DNA of 64,000 bases from Demequina sp. NBRC 110057 (GTDB lineage Bacteria > Actinomycetota > Actinomycetes > Actinomycetales > Demequinaceae): the NCBI RefSeq assembly GCF_002090175.1, contig NZ_BBRN01000005.1, forward strand, positions 62,001-126,000. The letters run 5' to 3'. Shown in pieces: positions 1 through 9,252 of the stretch; within the stretch, counting starts at the first letter, position 1; each line of letters begins with the position of its first letter. The notes beneath the pieces are model-generated. The model was given only the letters and a program-made list of their open reading frames with translations, ran no database searches and was not told the origin of the DNA. Made by a program: the position numbers and the translations under genes.

Positions 1-255
1 TCGGCCGCCGCACTCCTGGCGCCCACCGGCACCGTCGCCTCCATCGCCGATGCGCGCGCGGCCACGGAACTGGGCGGCCACTACGTGTGGGTCCGACCCT
101 CGTCGGAGGACCTCGCCACGCTTGCGGGCCTCATCGACGACGGCCATGTGCGGGTCGAGGTGGCGCGCACGTATCCGCTCGAGCAGGCCGCCGAGGCCTA
201 CCGTGACCTCGCCGGCGGACACACGCGCGGCAAGATCGTCGTCACCGTCCGCTAG
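1..255 (+). CDS. Zinc-type (MDR) alcohol dehydrogenase/quinone oxidoreductase, C-terminal part only
   Basis: The frame is open from the first base and ends at TAG 253-255, giving the last 84 residues of a protein that begins before the window. The end reads as an MDR-family C-terminus: a pattern near LIDDGHVRVEVARTYPLEQAAEAYRDL followed by a terminal GGHTRGKIVV. In this family the 'plea.eAy..l..g...GKivl' tail belongs to NAD(P)H-dependent zinc-less or zinc-type oxidoreductases. The Rossmann fold and any zinc ligands lie outside the window, so cofactor and substrate cannot be judged. It converges on mnmA with an 18-bp gap and no clear terminator. Confidence 0.75.
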   Translation, partial: SAAALLAPTGTVASIADARAATELGGHYVWVRPSSEDLATLAGLIDDGHVRVEVARTYPLEQAAEAYRDLAGGHTRGKIVVTVR

Positions 256-273
256 GACGGCGCGACCGAGCGG

Positions 274-1359
274 TCAGGCGTCGCGGCTCGCCAGGGTGGC
301 CTGACCGAGCACCCGCGTGCCCTGGTAGATCACCAACGACTGGCCTGCCGCCACGCCGCGCATCGGCTCGTCGAGGCGGACCGTCAGGCGGTCGCCCTCC
401 CTGACCACCGTGCCGCGGGTGGGCGCGCCGTGGGCGCGCACCTGAGCCTCGCAGGCGACCGGGGCATCGGCCGTCACGTCCGGGGCGAGCCACACGGTGT
501 CCTCGCCCACGAGCGTCGAGACCGACAGCAGCGTCTCGGGGCCCACCGTGACGACGTTGCGCCCGGTGTCGACGCCGGTGACGTAGCGGGGAGCGCCATC
601 GGCGGCGGGGCGGCCGAGCCCGAGGCCCTTGCGCTGGCCCACGGTGTACGCGTACGCACCCTGGTGGGCACCCACCACGGCGCCGTCCTGGTCCACGATC
701 TCGCCGGGCCTCTCCCCCAGCTCGCGCTGCAGGAAGCCCTTGGTGTCGCCGTCGGCGACGAAGCAGATGTCGTACGAGTCGGGCTTGTTGCTCACGCCGA
801 GGCCACGCGCGGCGGCCTCGGCGCGCACCTCCGCCTTGGACGCCATGTCGCCCAGGGGGAACATCGAGCGCGCCAGCTTCTCGGGGCCCATCACGGCAAG
901 GACGTACGACTGATCCTTCGCGGCGTCGCGCGCGCGGTGCAGCTCCCTGACGCCGTCCTCGCGGATGACGGCGCGGGCGTAGTGCCCGGTGGCGACGGCG
1001 TCGAAGCCGAGCACCTCCGCTCGCTCCAGGAGCGTGTCGAACTTGATGTGCTCGTTGCAGCGCACGCAGGGGTTGGGGGTGCGGCCGGCCGCGTACTCGT
1101 CGAGGAAGTCACGCACCACGAGGTCGTGGAACTCGTCCGAGAGGTCCCACACGTAGTACGGGATGCCCAGCTTGTCGGCCGCGCGGCGCGCGTCGTGGCT
1201 GTCCTCGAGGGAGCAGCAGCCGCGCGATCCCGAGCGGAACTCGTCGCGGTTGCGGCTGAGGGCCATATGGACGCCCACCACGTCGTGGCCGGCGTCGACC
1301 GCTCGCGCGGCCGCGACGGCGGAGTCGACTCCACCGGACAGGGCGGCGAGCACGCGCAT
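274..1359 (-). CDS. mnmA: tRNA-specific 2-thiouridylase MnmA
   Basis: MnmA thiolates U34 of tRNA Lys, Glu and Gln in the cytoplasm, using ATP and sulfur relayed from a cysteine desulfurase. The protein is 361 residues, normal for the family. It opens [17 protein letters not shown], the PP-loop ATP site (SGGVDS), and has the catalytic cysteine pair in NPCVRCN (about residue 100) and SYDICFV (about residue 200). The frame is open 16 codons further upstream, but ATG 1357-1359 is preceded by a strong AAGGAGGT at good spacing, so that start is chosen. Only a tRNA-Leu gene on the other strand lies just upstream. Confidence 0.96.
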   Translation of the reverse strand: MRVLAALSGGVDSAVAAARAVDAGHDVVGVHMALSRNRDEFRSGSRGCCSLEDSHDARRAADKLGIPYYVWDLSDEFHDLVVRDFLDEYAAGRTPNPCVRCNEHIKFDTLLERAEVLGFDAVATGHYARAVIREDGVRELHRARDAAKDQSYVLAVMGPEKLARSMFPLGDMASKAEVRAEAAARGLGVSNKPDSYDICFVADGDTKGFLQRELGERPGEIVDQDGAVVGAHQGAYAYTVGQRKGLGLGRPAADGAPRYVTGVDTGRNVVTVGPETLLSVSTLVGEDTVWLAPDVTADAPVACEAQVRAHGAPTRGTVVREGDRLTVRLDEPMRGVAAGQSLVIYQGTRVLGQATLASRDA

Positions 1360-1443
1360 GGGGACCTCCTTGGATTGCGGCCCGTCCATGGTACGCGGGG
1401 CGCGCACCGGCGGGCACGCGCGGACCCGTATCCTGGTGGCCGC

Positions 1444-1525
<82 letters not shown>

Positions 1526-1587
1526 CCCTCACAGCACGTCGGCCCCGGTCACCCTCGCGGGTGGCCGGGGCCGACGTGTGAAGAGAG

Positions 1588-1950
1588 TTAGGCCTGCTGC
1601 TCGGCGAGCTTGGCGCGGACCTCGTCCATGTCGAGGCCGGCGACGGCGTCGACGACCTGCTGGAGCTGCGGCGCGGGAAGCGCGCCGGCCTGCTGGAACA
1701 CCATGATGCCGTCGCGGAATGCCATCAGCGTCGGGATCGCGGTGACGCCGAACTGGGCGCCCAGCTGCTGCTCGGCCTCGGTGTCCACCTTGGCGTGCAC
1801 CACCTCGGTGTTCGTCTCCGAGGACGCGTCGTAGATGGGCGAGAAGCGCTTGCACGGACCGCACCATTCGGCCCAGAAGTCGACCAGCACGATGCCGTCC
1901 TTGGTGACGGTCTCCTCGAAGGTCTCGGTGGTCAGATCAACGGTTGCCAT
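1588..1950 (-). CDS. trxA: Thioredoxin
   Basis: A 120-residue cytoplasmic thioredoxin for disulfide reduction, with the active site FWAEWCGPCKRF near residues 28-38 and the cis-Pro loop at TAIPTLM. The start is ATG 1948-1950 (MATVDLTTE). An in-frame upstream extension of 17 codons lacks thioredoxin-like sequence and would overrun the intergenic region. The C-terminus extends about 12 residues past the usual E. coli end (LDMDEVRAKLAEQQA), common in actinobacterial TrxA. It is divergent from the DUF4916 gene with a 136-bp spacer that must hold both promoters. Confidence 0.93.
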   Translation of the reverse strand: MATVDLTTETFEETVTKDGIVLVDFWAEWCGPCKRFSPIYDASSETNTEVVHAKVDTEAEQQLGAQFGVTAIPTLMAFRDGIMVFQQAGALPAPQLQQVVDAVAGLDMDEVRAKLAEQQA

Positions 1951-2086
1951 AGGGGGTGTCCTTCCTTGTATTGCTCCCCTGGATCGCCTGAGGAAACACA
2001 TCCACCCCTGGCGCTATTCCGACTACCTTCCCATGACTCGGCGCGCGTGGAGAACACCGGGCCCGCGGCACGGTACAAAGGAGAGC

Positions 2087-2629
2087 ATGACGGATATGGC
2101 GGAGCTCCCCCCCGAACCCTCCGGATGGCTCAGCGATCGCGAGCTCACCCACGTGCGCGGGCAGCTGCCCCTGGTGTACGTGAATGTGGTGCCTGTCAGG
2201 CTCGATGCGACGGGCCAGGTCACCGAGGTAGGCCTGCTGCTGCGCGCCGACGACGACGCCATCTCGCGCGCCCTCATCGCCGGCCGCGTGCTCTATCACG
2301 AGCGCATCAGGGACGCCCTGATCAGGAACATCGAGAAGGACCTGGGAGGCGTGGCCCTGCCCCGCATCCCGGCCTCGCCGGTGCCGTTCGCGGTCGCGGA
2401 GTACTTCCCCACGAAGGGCGTCACGCCGTTCCACGACTCCCGCCAGCACGCGGTGGCGCTCGCCTATGTGGTGCCGGTCGACGGCGACTGCGAGCCCAGC
2501 CAGAACGCGCTCGACATCGTCTGGCTGAGCCCCGAGGAGGCCGCGAGCGAGGACGTCGCCTCGGACATGATGGGCGGCCAGCACACCCTGCTGCGCCAAG
2601 CCCTCGCGCACTGCGGGCTGATCTCCTAG
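2087..2629 (+). CDS. NUDIX hydrolase family protein (DUF4916)
   Basis: A 180-residue protein matching the actinobacterial DUF4916/NUDIX-like group. It carries a beta-rich core (LPLVYVNVVPVRLD, EVGLLLR) and a degenerate helix region (FHDSRQHAVALAYVVPVDGD). The canonical Nudix box GX5EX7REUXEEXGU is not intact, so pyrophosphatase activity is doubtful. ATG 2087 is preceded by AAAGGAGAG; ATG 2096 (MAELPPEP) is the alternative. The stop TAG 2627-2629 overlaps the stop codon of the convergent glycosylase gene (2626-2628), leaving no room for a terminator. The physiological substrate is unknown. Confidence 0.8.
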   Translation: MTDMAELPPEPSGWLSDRELTHVRGQLPLVYVNVVPVRLDATGQVTEVGLLLRADDDAISRALIAGRVLYHERIRDALIRNIEKDLGGVALPRIPASPVPFAVAEYFPTKGVTPFHDSRQHAVALAYVVPVDGDCEPSQNALDIVWLSPEEAASEDVASDMMGGQHTLLRQALAHCGLIS

Positions 2630-3177
2630 GCGTCCCTCACGAGCCGCGCGCACTCGGCCCACCACTCGAGCCGGGTGCCGCGACCGTCGTAGGCCTCGCG
2701 GCCCTGATTGCGGCCCGAGGGGCTGGGCAGGACGAACACCCGCGCGCCGCCGAACGTCCACTCCTGACGTCCGAGCGCCGGAGGACGCTCGCCGGCGTGC
2801 CGCGCGGCGGCCTTACCCGCCTCCTTCGACGTAAAGGCGATCCACCGGGGCCGATGCTCCCGCACCTTCCGCTCGAGGCTCGCGGCGTCGTACGGCAGTC
2901 CCCTGTCGTGCGACTGCGCCATGGTCTTCACCAGGTCCGTGAGGCCGATGCCATGGTCAAGCACGCCGGCGTCGTCGGCCGGAGACAGGGGCACGGCCAC
3001 GAACCCGGCCTCGTGCAGGTACGTCCAGAAGCGATTCCCCGGCCCCGCGTAGTAGTGGCCGCGATCGGCGGAGATCAGCCCCGGCGCGGTGCCACAGAAC
3101 ACCACGTCGAGCCCCGGCCCGAGCCGGTCGGGCAGGACGGGCAACCCGTCCTGCCCCGCCGCGCCGGCATCGGCCAT
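2626..3177 (-). CDS. mug: Mismatch-specific G/U(T) DNA glycosylase, Mug/TDG family
   Basis: A 183-residue member of the uracil-DNA glycosylase superfamily, Mug/TDG branch, which removes uracil or thymine opposite G. The family's motif 1 appears as FCGTAPGLIS near residues 28-37 and the second motif region as VLPSPSGRNQG near residues 148-158. ADRGHYYAGPGNRFW is typical of Mug-type proteins. The gene sits 2 bp downstream of rdgB on the same strand and probably shares the rph-rdgB transcript, grouping nucleotide-pool cleaning with base excision. The symbol is given by family; activity on particular mispairs is not shown by sequence. Confidence 0.85.
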   Translation of the reverse strand: MADAGAAGQDGLPVLPDRLGPGLDVVFCGTAPGLISADRGHYYAGPGNRFWTYLHEAGFVAVPLSPADDAGVLDHGIGLTDLVKTMAQSHDRGLPYDAASLERKVREHRPRWIAFTSKEAGKAAARHAGERPPALGRQEWTFGGARVFVLPSPSGRNQGREAYDGRGTRLEWWAECARLVRDA

Positions 3178-3179
3178 CG

Positions 3180-3794
3180 CTAGGAGCCGAGGACCTTGGC
3201 GACCTCGGGGGCGAGCGCACGGAACGCGGCACCGCGGTGCGAGACGGCGTTCTTCGCATCGGCGTCGAGTTCGGCGTTGGACAGCGTCTGACCCTCACCC
3301 ACGAAGATGGGGTCGTAGCCGAAGCCGTGGTCGCCCTGCGGGGCGCGCAGCAGGCGGCCGGGCTGGCGTCCCTCGCACACCACCTCGCGGCCGTCGGGCA
3401 TCACGAGCACGGCGGCGCAGACGAACGACGCCGCGCGGTGCTCGTCGGGAATGTCGGCCATCTGGGCGAGAAGCAGGTCGAGGTTCTCCTGGTCCGCGCC
3501 GTGCCTGCCCGACCACAGCGCCGAGAAGATGCCGGGCGCGCCGCCCATGACATCCACGGCGATGCCGGAGTCGTCGGCGATCGCGGGAAGGCCTGTCGAC
3601 GCGGCGAGCGCGCGCGCCTTGATGAGAGCGTTCTCGGCAAACGACGTGCCGTCCTCGACCGGGCTGGGAGCCCCCAGCTCCTTGGCCGATGCCACGTCCT
3701 CCCTGGTCAGGCCGGGAACCGCGGGCGCGAGGATGGCCCAGATCTCCCCCACCTTGTGCGCGTTGTGGGTCGCGATCGCGAGGCGAGCGGTCAT
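3180..3794 (-). CDS. rdgB: XTP/dITP pyrophosphatase (non-canonical purine NTPase)
   Basis: A 204-residue RdgB/HAM1 enzyme that hydrolyses dITP, XTP and related nucleotides to monophosphates, keeping deaminated purines out of DNA. Conserved patterns are [11 protein letters not shown] at the N-terminus, [10 protein letters not shown] near residue 55, ADDSGIAVD near residue 77 and HGFGYDPIF near residue 150. ATG 3792-3794 overlaps the rph stop in an ATGA arrangement, implying translational coupling. The frame runs open far upstream into rph, but the conserved N-terminus fixes the start. rph-rdgB is a common actinobacterial pair. Confidence 0.95.
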   Translation of the reverse strand: MTARLAIATHNAHKVGEIWAILAPAVPGLTREDVASAKELGAPSPVEDGTSFAENALIKARALAASTGLPAIADDSGIAVDVMGGAPGIFSALWSGRHGADQENLDLLLAQMADIPDEHRAASFVCAAVLVMPDGREVVCEGRQPGRLLRAPQGDHGFGYDPIFVGEGQTLSNAELDADAKNAVSHRGAAFRALAPEVAKVLGS

Positions 3795-4543
3795 CGCACG
3801 GGGCCGTCGGTCGCGTCGAGAGCGGCGTTCTGGAGGCGGGTGAGCTCGGCGTTGCCCGCCGTGGCGAGCGCGAGCAGCTCGTCGAGCTCGGCCTTGGAGA
3901 ACGGCTTGCCCTCGGCGGTGCCCTGCACCTCGACGAAGCCGCCGTCGCCGGTCATGACGACGTTCATGTCGGTCTCGGCGCGCACGTCCTCCACGTAGGG
4001 AAGGTCGAGCATCGGGGTGCCGTCGATGATGCCCACCGAGATCGCGGACACGGAGCCCGTCAGCGGGCTGCGGCCCGGCTTGATGAAGCCCTGGGCGCGG
4101 CCGTACGCGACGGCGTCGGCGAGCGCCACGTAGGCGCCGGTGATGGCCGCGGTGCGGGTGCCACCGTCGGCGTCGAGCACGTCGCAGTCGACAACGATGG
4201 TGTTCTCGCCCAGCGCCTTCACGTCCACGATGGCGCGCAGCGAGCGGCCGATGAGCCGGCTGATCTCCATGGTGCGGCCGCCGATCTTGCCGCGCACCGA
4301 CTCGCGGTCGTTGCGGGTGTTGGTGGCGCGCGGGAGCATCGCGTACTCGGCGGTGACCCAACCCTCGCCTGAGCCCTTCTTCCAGCGCGGGACGCCCTCG
4401 GTGAAGGAGGCCGAGCACAGGACGCGGGTGCCGCCGAACGTGACAAGGCACGAGCCCTCGGCGTTGCGCTGGAAGCCACGCTCGAACGAGACGGGTCGCA
4501 GCTGGTCGGGGGTGCGCCCATCGGCGCGGGTGATGTCGCTCAT
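3791..4543 (-). CDS. rph: Ribonuclease PH
   Basis: A 250-residue phosphorolytic 3'-5' exoribonuclease that trims tRNA 3' ends. The N-terminus has the [19 protein letters not shown] pattern, the core has [23 protein letters not shown] near residues 60-82, and the phosphate-binding region includes GRSLRAIVD. The length is usual for the family. It is the first gene of a tight rph-rdgB-mug run; an MBL-fold gene lies 22 bp upstream on the same strand, so it may be transcribed with that group. Confidence 0.96.
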   Translation of the reverse strand: MSDITRADGRTPDQLRPVSFERGFQRNAEGSCLVTFGGTRVLCSASFTEGVPRWKKGSGEGWVTAEYAMLPRATNTRNDRESVRGKIGGRTMEISRLIGRSLRAIVDVKALGENTIVVDCDVLDADGGTRTAAITGAYVALADAVAYGRAQGFIKPGRSPLTGSVSAISVGIIDGTPMLDLPYVEDVRAETDMNVVMTGDGGFVEVQGTAEGKPFSKAELDELLALATAGNAELTRLQNAALDATDGPVR

Positions 4544-4565
4544 GCGACGAGCCTAACGGCGCGCC

Positions 4566-5342
4566 TCAGGCCTCGACGCGCATCCCGGGACGGGCCAGGG
4601 CGATGTCGCCGGAGAAGCCGCGCGCGGCCTCCGCCTCGATGCTCGGGCAGTCGGCCCACGGCGGGATGTGGGTGAGGATGAGGCGGCCCACCTGGGCGCG
4701 TTCCGCGACCTCCCCCGCGGCCAGGCCGGTGAGGTGAATGCCGGCGGGGGCATCGTCCGTCGTGAGGAACGACGCCTCGCTCAGCAGCACGTCGGCGCCG
4801 GCGGCGGCCACGTCGAGGCCGTCGCACTCGTCAGTGTCACCCGTGTAGGTGAGGATCGCCGATGCCCTCGCCCGGTGCTCGCTGGGCCCCTCGATGCGCA
4901 TGGCGTACGCGGGGACCGGGTGGCGGACGGCCTCGACGGTGATGAGGAAGGGGCCGATGCGGGTCTCCCCCGAGGCCTGCCACACGGTGCACGGCAGCTT
5001 GTCGGTGACGTCGTCCGCGCCGGCCATCTGCTGGATGCGCTTCGAGGTGCCGAACGGGCCGTAGACCGGGACCGGCTCGAAGGGACCCTCCGGGTGGTAC
5101 TTCAGGTACGTGTCGAGGTGCGCGAGGTCAGCGCAGTGGTCGGGGTGCAGGTGGCTGATGAGCACGGCGTCGAGGTCGCGCGGGTCGCAGAACCGCTGCA
5201 GCGCCCCCATGGCTCCCGCCCCCATGTCCAGGGCGAGCCGCCAGGTGCGCCCGGCCGCGTCATCGGCCTCGAGAAGGTAGCTGCTGGAGGCGGAGGCGGG
5301 ACCCGGCACCGAGCCCGAGCAGCCGACGATCGTGAGCCTCAC
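4566..5342 (-). CDS. MBL-fold metallohydrolase (RNase Z/phosphodiesterase-like)
   Basis: A 258-residue metallo-beta-lactamase-fold protein. The metal-binding motif [15 protein letters not shown] is at about residues 62-76, a GAGAMGAL segment precedes it, and a GDTDECDGL motif near residue 170 supplies the bridging aspartate. LILTHIPPW near residue 222 gives the last histidine. The N-terminus ([23 protein letters not shown]) matches the RNase Z-like/phosphodiesterase subgroup often placed between murI and rph in actinobacteria. Its ATG overlaps the murI stop (ATGA). The substrate is not predictable from sequence. Confidence 0.88.
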   Translation of the reverse strand: MRLTIVGCSGSVPGPASASSSYLLEADDAAGRTWRLALDMGAGAMGALQRFCDPRDLDAVLISHLHPDHCADLAHLDTYLKYHPEGPFEPVPVYGPFGTSKRIQQMAGADDVTDKLPCTVWQASGETRIGPFLITVEAVRHPVPAYAMRIEGPSEHRARASAILTYTGDTDECDGLDVAAAGADVLLSEASFLTTDDAPAGIHLTGLAAGEVAERAQVGRLILTHIPPWADCPSIEAEAARGFSGDIALARPGMRVEA

Positions 5343-6151
5343 CGCGCGACCCCCAGGGAGTCGACGGAGGTGACGACGGGGCCGAGGAAGCGCTGGGCGA
5401 GGGCGGCGAAGCGCTCGGTCTCGCCCGTGGCGGAGAAGCGGTGCTCGGCCACGGAGCCGGTGTCGCGCGCCAGCCCGTGGCGGGTGAGCGAGCGGAACAC
5501 GTCGATCGCGGTCTCCGTCGCGGAGTCCACGAGGGTGACGTCGGGGCCCATGACGTAGCCGATGGCGCCGGCGAGCATCGGGTAGTGGGTGCAGCCCAGG
5601 ATGAGCGTGTCGACATCGGCCGCCTGCAGGGGCGCGAGGTACTCGCGTGCCACCTCGATGACCTCGGGGCCGGACGTGATGCCCGCCTCGACCAGCTCGA
5701 CGAACCGGGGGCAGGCCTGCGAGAACACCTCGACGCCGGGGGCCGCGGCGAGGGCGTCGTCGTAGGCGCCGCTCGTCACTGTCGCGGCGGTGCCGATGAC
5801 GCCCACCCTGCCCGACTTGGTGAGGGTCGCTGCACGCCGGACGGCGGGGACGATGACCTCGACCACGGGCACGCCACGCTCGCGCGCGAACCGCTCACGG
5901 GCGTCGCGGAGCACGGCGGCGGAGGCGGTGTTGCAGGCGATCACGAGCATCTTCACGCCGTCGGCGACCAGGCCGTCCATGATGTCCAGCGCGTGGGCAC
6001 GCACCTCGGAGATGGGAAGCGGACCGTAGGGCCCGAACGCTGTGTCCCCCACGTAGTGGACGGACTCGTGCGGCAGCATGTCCATGATCTCGCGGGCGAC
6101 CGTGAGGCCCCCCACTCCCGAGTCGAACACCCCGATGGGCGCGTCAGACAT
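5339..6151 (-). CDS. murI: Glutamate racemase
   Basis: A 270-residue cofactor-independent racemase supplying D-glutamate for peptidoglycan. Catalytic cysteines lie in [11 protein letters not shown] (about residue 77) and [11 protein letters not shown] (about residue 187). The N-terminus [17 protein letters not shown] is diagnostic. It overlaps DUF2017 upstream by 8 bp and the MBL gene downstream by 4 bp, so clpS-DUF2017-murI-MBL-rph-rdgB-mug probably forms one long transcript, a conserved actinobacterial order. Confidence 0.96.
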   Translation of the reverse strand: MSDAPIGVFDSGVGGLTVAREIMDMLPHESVHYVGDTAFGPYGPLPISEVRAHALDIMDGLVADGVKMLVIACNTASAAVLRDARERFARERGVPVVEVIVPAVRRAATLTKSGRVGVIGTAATVTSGAYDDALAAAPGVEVFSQACPRFVELVEAGITSGPEVIEVAREYLAPLQAADVDTLILGCTHYPMLAGAIGYVMGPDVTLVDSATETAIDVFRSLTRHGLARDTGSVAEHRFSATGETERFAALAQRFLGPVVTSVDSLGVAR

Positions 6152-6797
6152 CCTGCTCCTCTTCTCCTGTCATGAGGCACTGCAGGAGGGATTCCTGCAG
6201 CCACGTCAGCGCTTGATACAGCATGCCGAGCCACACCCGCTCGGGGTCGACTCCCAGGTCCTCGTGGGCGTCGGTATCCATCGCGTGGGTCGCGAGGTCG
6301 ATCTCGGCGTGGAGGCGCTCGGCGTCGTCGTCGGTCTCGAGGCCCAGGCGGGCGGCGAGGACAAGGCGCACATCGGTGAGGGCCGATGCCGTGGCGAGGG
6401 CCTCGTCGAGGCTCACCTCCCACTCGTCGCCGTCCTCGCTCAACTGCTCCCACATGGTGCGCAGGCGGTCGACCTTGAGCGTGCGGAGGTCGCCCTCGGT
6501 GAGCCGGCGGAACTCGTCGGCCACCTCGCGGTCGTCCCGGGAGGCGGAGGGAAGGACGCGGCGAACGGCGGGATCGCTCGGCTCCGCGAGCGGCTCCTGG
6601 AGGCCAGCGAGCGAGCGGAACACGTCATCGGCCTCGCCGCGGGCGGACCCCTCGGGGTCGTCGTCGCCCGCGGGGGCGGCGAATGCATCGCCGTCGAGGA
6701 GCTGGCCCACGTCCGCGACGATGCGCGCGATGACCGCCCGCTCCTCGTCGTCCAGGGTCGCGACCGCGACGGCGCCGCGGGTCTCGAAAGCCCTCAC
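6144..6797 (-). CDS. DUF2017 family protein
   Basis: A 217-residue acidic protein of the actinobacterial DUF2017 family, of unknown function, regularly found between clpS and murI. GTG 6795-6797 ([19 protein letters not shown]) is preferred over an ATG nine codons upstream because it overlaps the clpS stop as GTGA and matches the family N-terminus. It is mostly alpha-helical with many Asp/Glu residues and no predicted membrane segment or recognisable catalytic motif. Linkage to the ClpS adaptor hints at proteolysis, but that is inference from position only. Confidence 0.85.
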   Translation of the reverse strand: MRAFETRGAVAVATLDDEERAVIARIVADVGQLLDGDAFAAPAGDDDPEGSARGEADDVFRSLAGLQEPLAEPSDPAVRRVLPSASRDDREVADEFRRLTEGDLRTLKVDRLRTMWEQLSEDGDEWEVSLDEALATASALTDVRLVLAARLGLETDDDAERLHAEIDLATHAMDTDAHEDLGVDPERVWLGMLYQALTWLQESLLQCLMTGEEEQDV

Positions 6798-7081
6798 TCG
6801 CCGCTCCGCTGCAGGGTGGCCCACAGGCCGTAGCCGTGCATCGCCTGCACGTCGACCTCCATGCGCTCGCGTCCTCCGGTACTCATCACGGCCCGGCCGC
6901 GCTCGTGGACCTCACGCATCTTCGCCTCGGCCTCGTCGCGGGTGAGGGTGAAGTACGTCTGAAAGACGTGGGTGACGTAGCTCATGAGGTTGACGGGGTC
7001 GTTCCAGACGATGGTGACCCAGGCGTCATCGAGGCGGGTCGCGACTGCGCCCTCGCGCTCTACCTGCTCCTCGGTGGACAC
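6794..7081 (-). CDS. clpS: ATP-dependent Clp protease adaptor ClpS
   Basis: A 95-residue N-end-rule adaptor that delivers substrates to ClpC/ClpA. The core WVTIVWNDPVNLMSYVTHVFQTYF carries the conserved N-D-P-x-N segment of the N-degron pocket, followed by EAEAKMREVHERGRAVM and EVDVQAMHGYGL. The length is normal. It heads the DUF2017-murI cluster and ends in a GTGA overlap with DUF2017. Start ATG 7079-7081. Confidence 0.95.
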   Translation of the reverse strand: MSTEEQVEREGAVATRLDDAWVTIVWNDPVNLMSYVTHVFQTYFTLTRDEAEAKMREVHERGRAVMSTGGRERMEVDVQAMHGYGLWATLQRSGE

Positions 7082-7125
7082 GGCTCTAGCCTAGGCTCGC
7101 CGCGCGGCGCAGCGTGGGAGGCGGC

Positions 7126-7413
7126 TCAGTCGTCGCCGTCCTCGGGGCCAAAGCGGCCGTCGATGATCTCCTTGCACGCCGGGCACACGGGGAAGCGCTG
7201 GGGGTCGCGGCCGGGCACCCACACCTTGCCGCACAGGGCGATCACGGGCTCGCCGGACATGGCCGACTCCATGATCTTCTCCTTGCGCACGTAGTGCGCG
7301 AAGCGCTCGGCGTCGCCGGGCTCGCTCAGCTCGCGCTGCTCGACGCGCTCGATGGTGGTGGTGCCTCCCTGGGGGGCGCCGGTGTCGGGCTGCGGCTCGA
7401 GGGTCTCGCTCAT
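7126..7413 (-). CDS. DUF3039 family protein
   Basis: A small protein (95 residues from ATG 7411-7413, 98 from ATG 7422) of the actinobacterial DUF3039 family. The conserved region is ERFAHYVRKEKIMESAMSGEPVIALCGKVWVPGRDPQRFPVCPACKEI. One Cys in LCGKVW and a CPAC pair resemble a small zinc-binding knuckle. Function is unknown. The gene lies just 44 bp upstream of clpS on the same strand, and its promoter region abuts the 202-bp inverted-repeat element. Confidence 0.87.
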   Translation of the reverse strand: MSETLEPQPDTGAPQGGTTTIERVEQRELSEPGDAERFAHYVRKEKIMESAMSGEPVIALCGKVWVPGRDPQRFPVCPACKEIIDGRFGPEDGDD

Positions 7414-7432
7414 GCGGCCCATCCTACGTCCC

Positions 7433-7634
7433 CGTCAAATGGATCCATTTGTCTCGCCTAAGAGCCTTGATGAGGGGAAATCCACCGCCGCGGGCTGAGC
7501 CGCACCGCACGTACGGCCGATGCCGTGGTTCCGGTTCGGAGGAGACCTGGCCCGTGCATCGGCCGGGTTCCTGTCCTCGCGGTCGTTTTCCCCTCATCTA
7601 GCGCCTTAGACGCACCAATGGGATCCATTTGACG
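7433..7634. repeat. 202-bp imperfect inverted-repeat element with 14-bp perfect termini
   Basis: The ends are CGTCAAATGGATCC (7433-7446) and its exact reverse complement (7621-7634). Inside, GATGAGGGGAAA (7469-7480) pairs with 7587-7598, and the 9-mer GGCCGATGC (7515-7523) pairs with GCATCGGCC (7556-7564). The left end is itself palindromic (CAAATGGATCCATTTG, 7436-7451). No ORF is supported. The right end touches the stop codon (7636-7638) of the upstream permease gene. It may be a MITE-like element or a long structured RNA or terminator. Confidence 0.75.
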
Positions 7635-7635
7635 G

Positions 7636-9252
7636 TTAGGAGATGCGGGCGAGGAGGCGGCCCGATCGGGCGTCGTACAGCACGCCGGCGAGACGCACCC
7701 CTCCCCACAGGAAGCCCGCACCCACGACGAGGCCCGTCACGAGTGACACCCAGCCCCAGCCGGCGTGCACCGTGAGCGACAGCACCATCGGCACCGTCAC
7801 GAGCGGTAGCACCACGAGCGTCGCCGCCGAGGACAGCAGCTGCGACCCGAGCGACGCCCCGAGCGAGCCCACCTCCGCACCGAACGGGTTCTCCCCCGGC
7901 GCCGGCGCCCGATACGGAAGAAGCACCGAGGCGACGGCGGCGACGCCGAGCGTGGCCCCCAGCGTCCCGAGCGTGGCCCCCATCAGGCCCGGAGCGGCGT
8001 CCCACCTGCCCGACCACGCGAGGATGCCGATCGCGGCGAGCGCGCACGCGGGGGCCGCCCACACGAGGGTCGCCTGCGCGCGCCCCATCATGATCTGGCG
8101 GCCAAGCCTGCCCGAGACGAGGTCGAGCCACAACGCGGTGTGGTCGTAGGCGATGTCGTTGTGTCGCCCCCAGCCGATCGACGCCGCGAGGATCACGGGC
8201 GCGACAAACGCCCATCGCGTGTCGAGGTCAAGGATGGGCATCGCGATGGCGAAGAAGATCACCGGCAGCGCCAGGACGCCCGATGCCGCGACGAGGTACC
8301 GCGCGTCCGTCGCCCACGACACGAGCAGGCGGGAACGCACCGCGCGCGTGGGTCCGTCCGCGCGAAGCCATGCCGGCCACCACGCCCCGCCGCGGCCGTC
8401 GTCGGCCGCGCTGGCGAGGACGGCATCGGCCACCCGCCTGCGACCGCCACCCCGGTGAACGGGGTGAACCAGCGCGTGGGCGATCGAGTCGCGCCAGGCG
8501 ACCGCGAGAATCACCGCCGTGGCCGCCATCATCCCCAGCCTCCACGCGACGGGCCACCAGCGCCCGTAGGAGGCCGCCTCCGTGGCCGCCATCCCCGCCC
8601 CCACGGGGGTGCGTCCGAGCCACTCGATGAGCGTCTGGCCCTCGTACTCGAGCGCCGAGTCAAGCCCGTCCCGCAGCGCCAGCCACGCGACCGACCCCAA
8701 CACGGCGACCGCGAGGCCCACCGCGATCAGCAGGACGCCCCGGGTGCGCCTGTCGTTGACGGCGCGCGCCGCCCACGCGACGGCCACGCGGGCGCCGAGC
8801 ACCATGACCGCCACCGTCAGCAGCGCGCCGGCAAGCCCCACGGCGAGCGTCGCGGCCCCCTCGTCGCGCCAGCTGAGCGCCAGCACCACGAGCGCGGCGG
8901 TGAAGAACAGCGCGGGAAGAGTGAGGAAGGCGGCCAGCGTGAGCCCCGGGGCGATCTGCCTGGCGGACACCCCGAAGGTCGCGAACCGGCCGGGATCGAG
9001 GGTGTCCTCGAGTCCCGTCACCATAAGGGGCACCGCGATCCAGCCGGCGATGACGATCGCGGCGACGACCACCAGGATGTCGGCGCGTACGTCGGGCGAC
9101 TCCTCGAGGAGCTGGCGGCTCGCCCAGAACACCGCTGGCACCAGGGACAACGACCACACGGCGCCGCCGATGAGCAGCAGTGCCCTCCACCACTCGCGCG
9201 CCAGCTGGTGGCGCACCGTCGTGTACTTGAGCCTTAGGACTGTCGCAACCAC
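7636..9252 (-). CDS. ABC exporter permease, multi-spanning
   Basis: A 538-residue polytopic membrane protein with about 12 hydrophobic segments (for example VVVAAIVIAGWIAVPLMVTGL and IAVGLAVAVLGSVAWLAL). It lies directly downstream of an ABC ATPase gene and overlaps it by 19 bp. GTG 9250-9252 (VVATVLRLKYTTVRHQL) is chosen because it follows the ATPase stop region closely; the frame stays open upstream but only antisense to the ATPase gene. ATPase plus one large permease is the ABC-2-like exporter arrangement of Gram-positives. The substrate is unknown. Its stop touches the inverted-repeat element. Confidence 0.8.
   Translation of the reverse strand: MVATVLRLKYTTVRHQLAREWWRALLLIGGAVWSLSLVPAVFWASRQLLEESPDVRADILVVVAAIVIAGWIAVPLMVTGLEDTLDPGRFATFGVSARQIAPGLTLAAFLTLPALFFTAALVVLALSWRDEGAATLAVGLAGALLTVAVMVLGARVAVAWAARAVNDRRTRGVLLIAVGLAVAVLGSVAWLALRDGLDSALEYEGQTLIEWLGRTPVGAGMAATEAASYGRWWPVAWRLGMMAATAVILAVAWRDSIAHALVHPVHRGGGRRRVADAVLASAADDGRGGAWWPAWLRADGPTRAVRSRLLVSWATDARYLVAASGVLALPVIFFAIAMPILDLDTRWAFVAPVILAASIGWGRHNDIAYDHTALWLDLVSGRLGRQIMMGRAQATLVWAAPACALAAIGILAWSGRWDAAPGLMGATLGTLGATLGVAAVASVLLPYRAPAPGENPFGAEVGSLGASLGSQLLSSAATLVVLPLVTVPMVLSLTVHAGWGWVSLVTGLVVGAGFLWGGVRLAGVLYDARSGRLLARIS

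Noticed and set aside
1..255. A small separate ORF on the plus strand starting at position 50.
   Set aside because: The frame-1 reading from base 1 to the TAG at 253-255 gives a recognisable oxidoreductase C-terminus; the other frame is a shadow.
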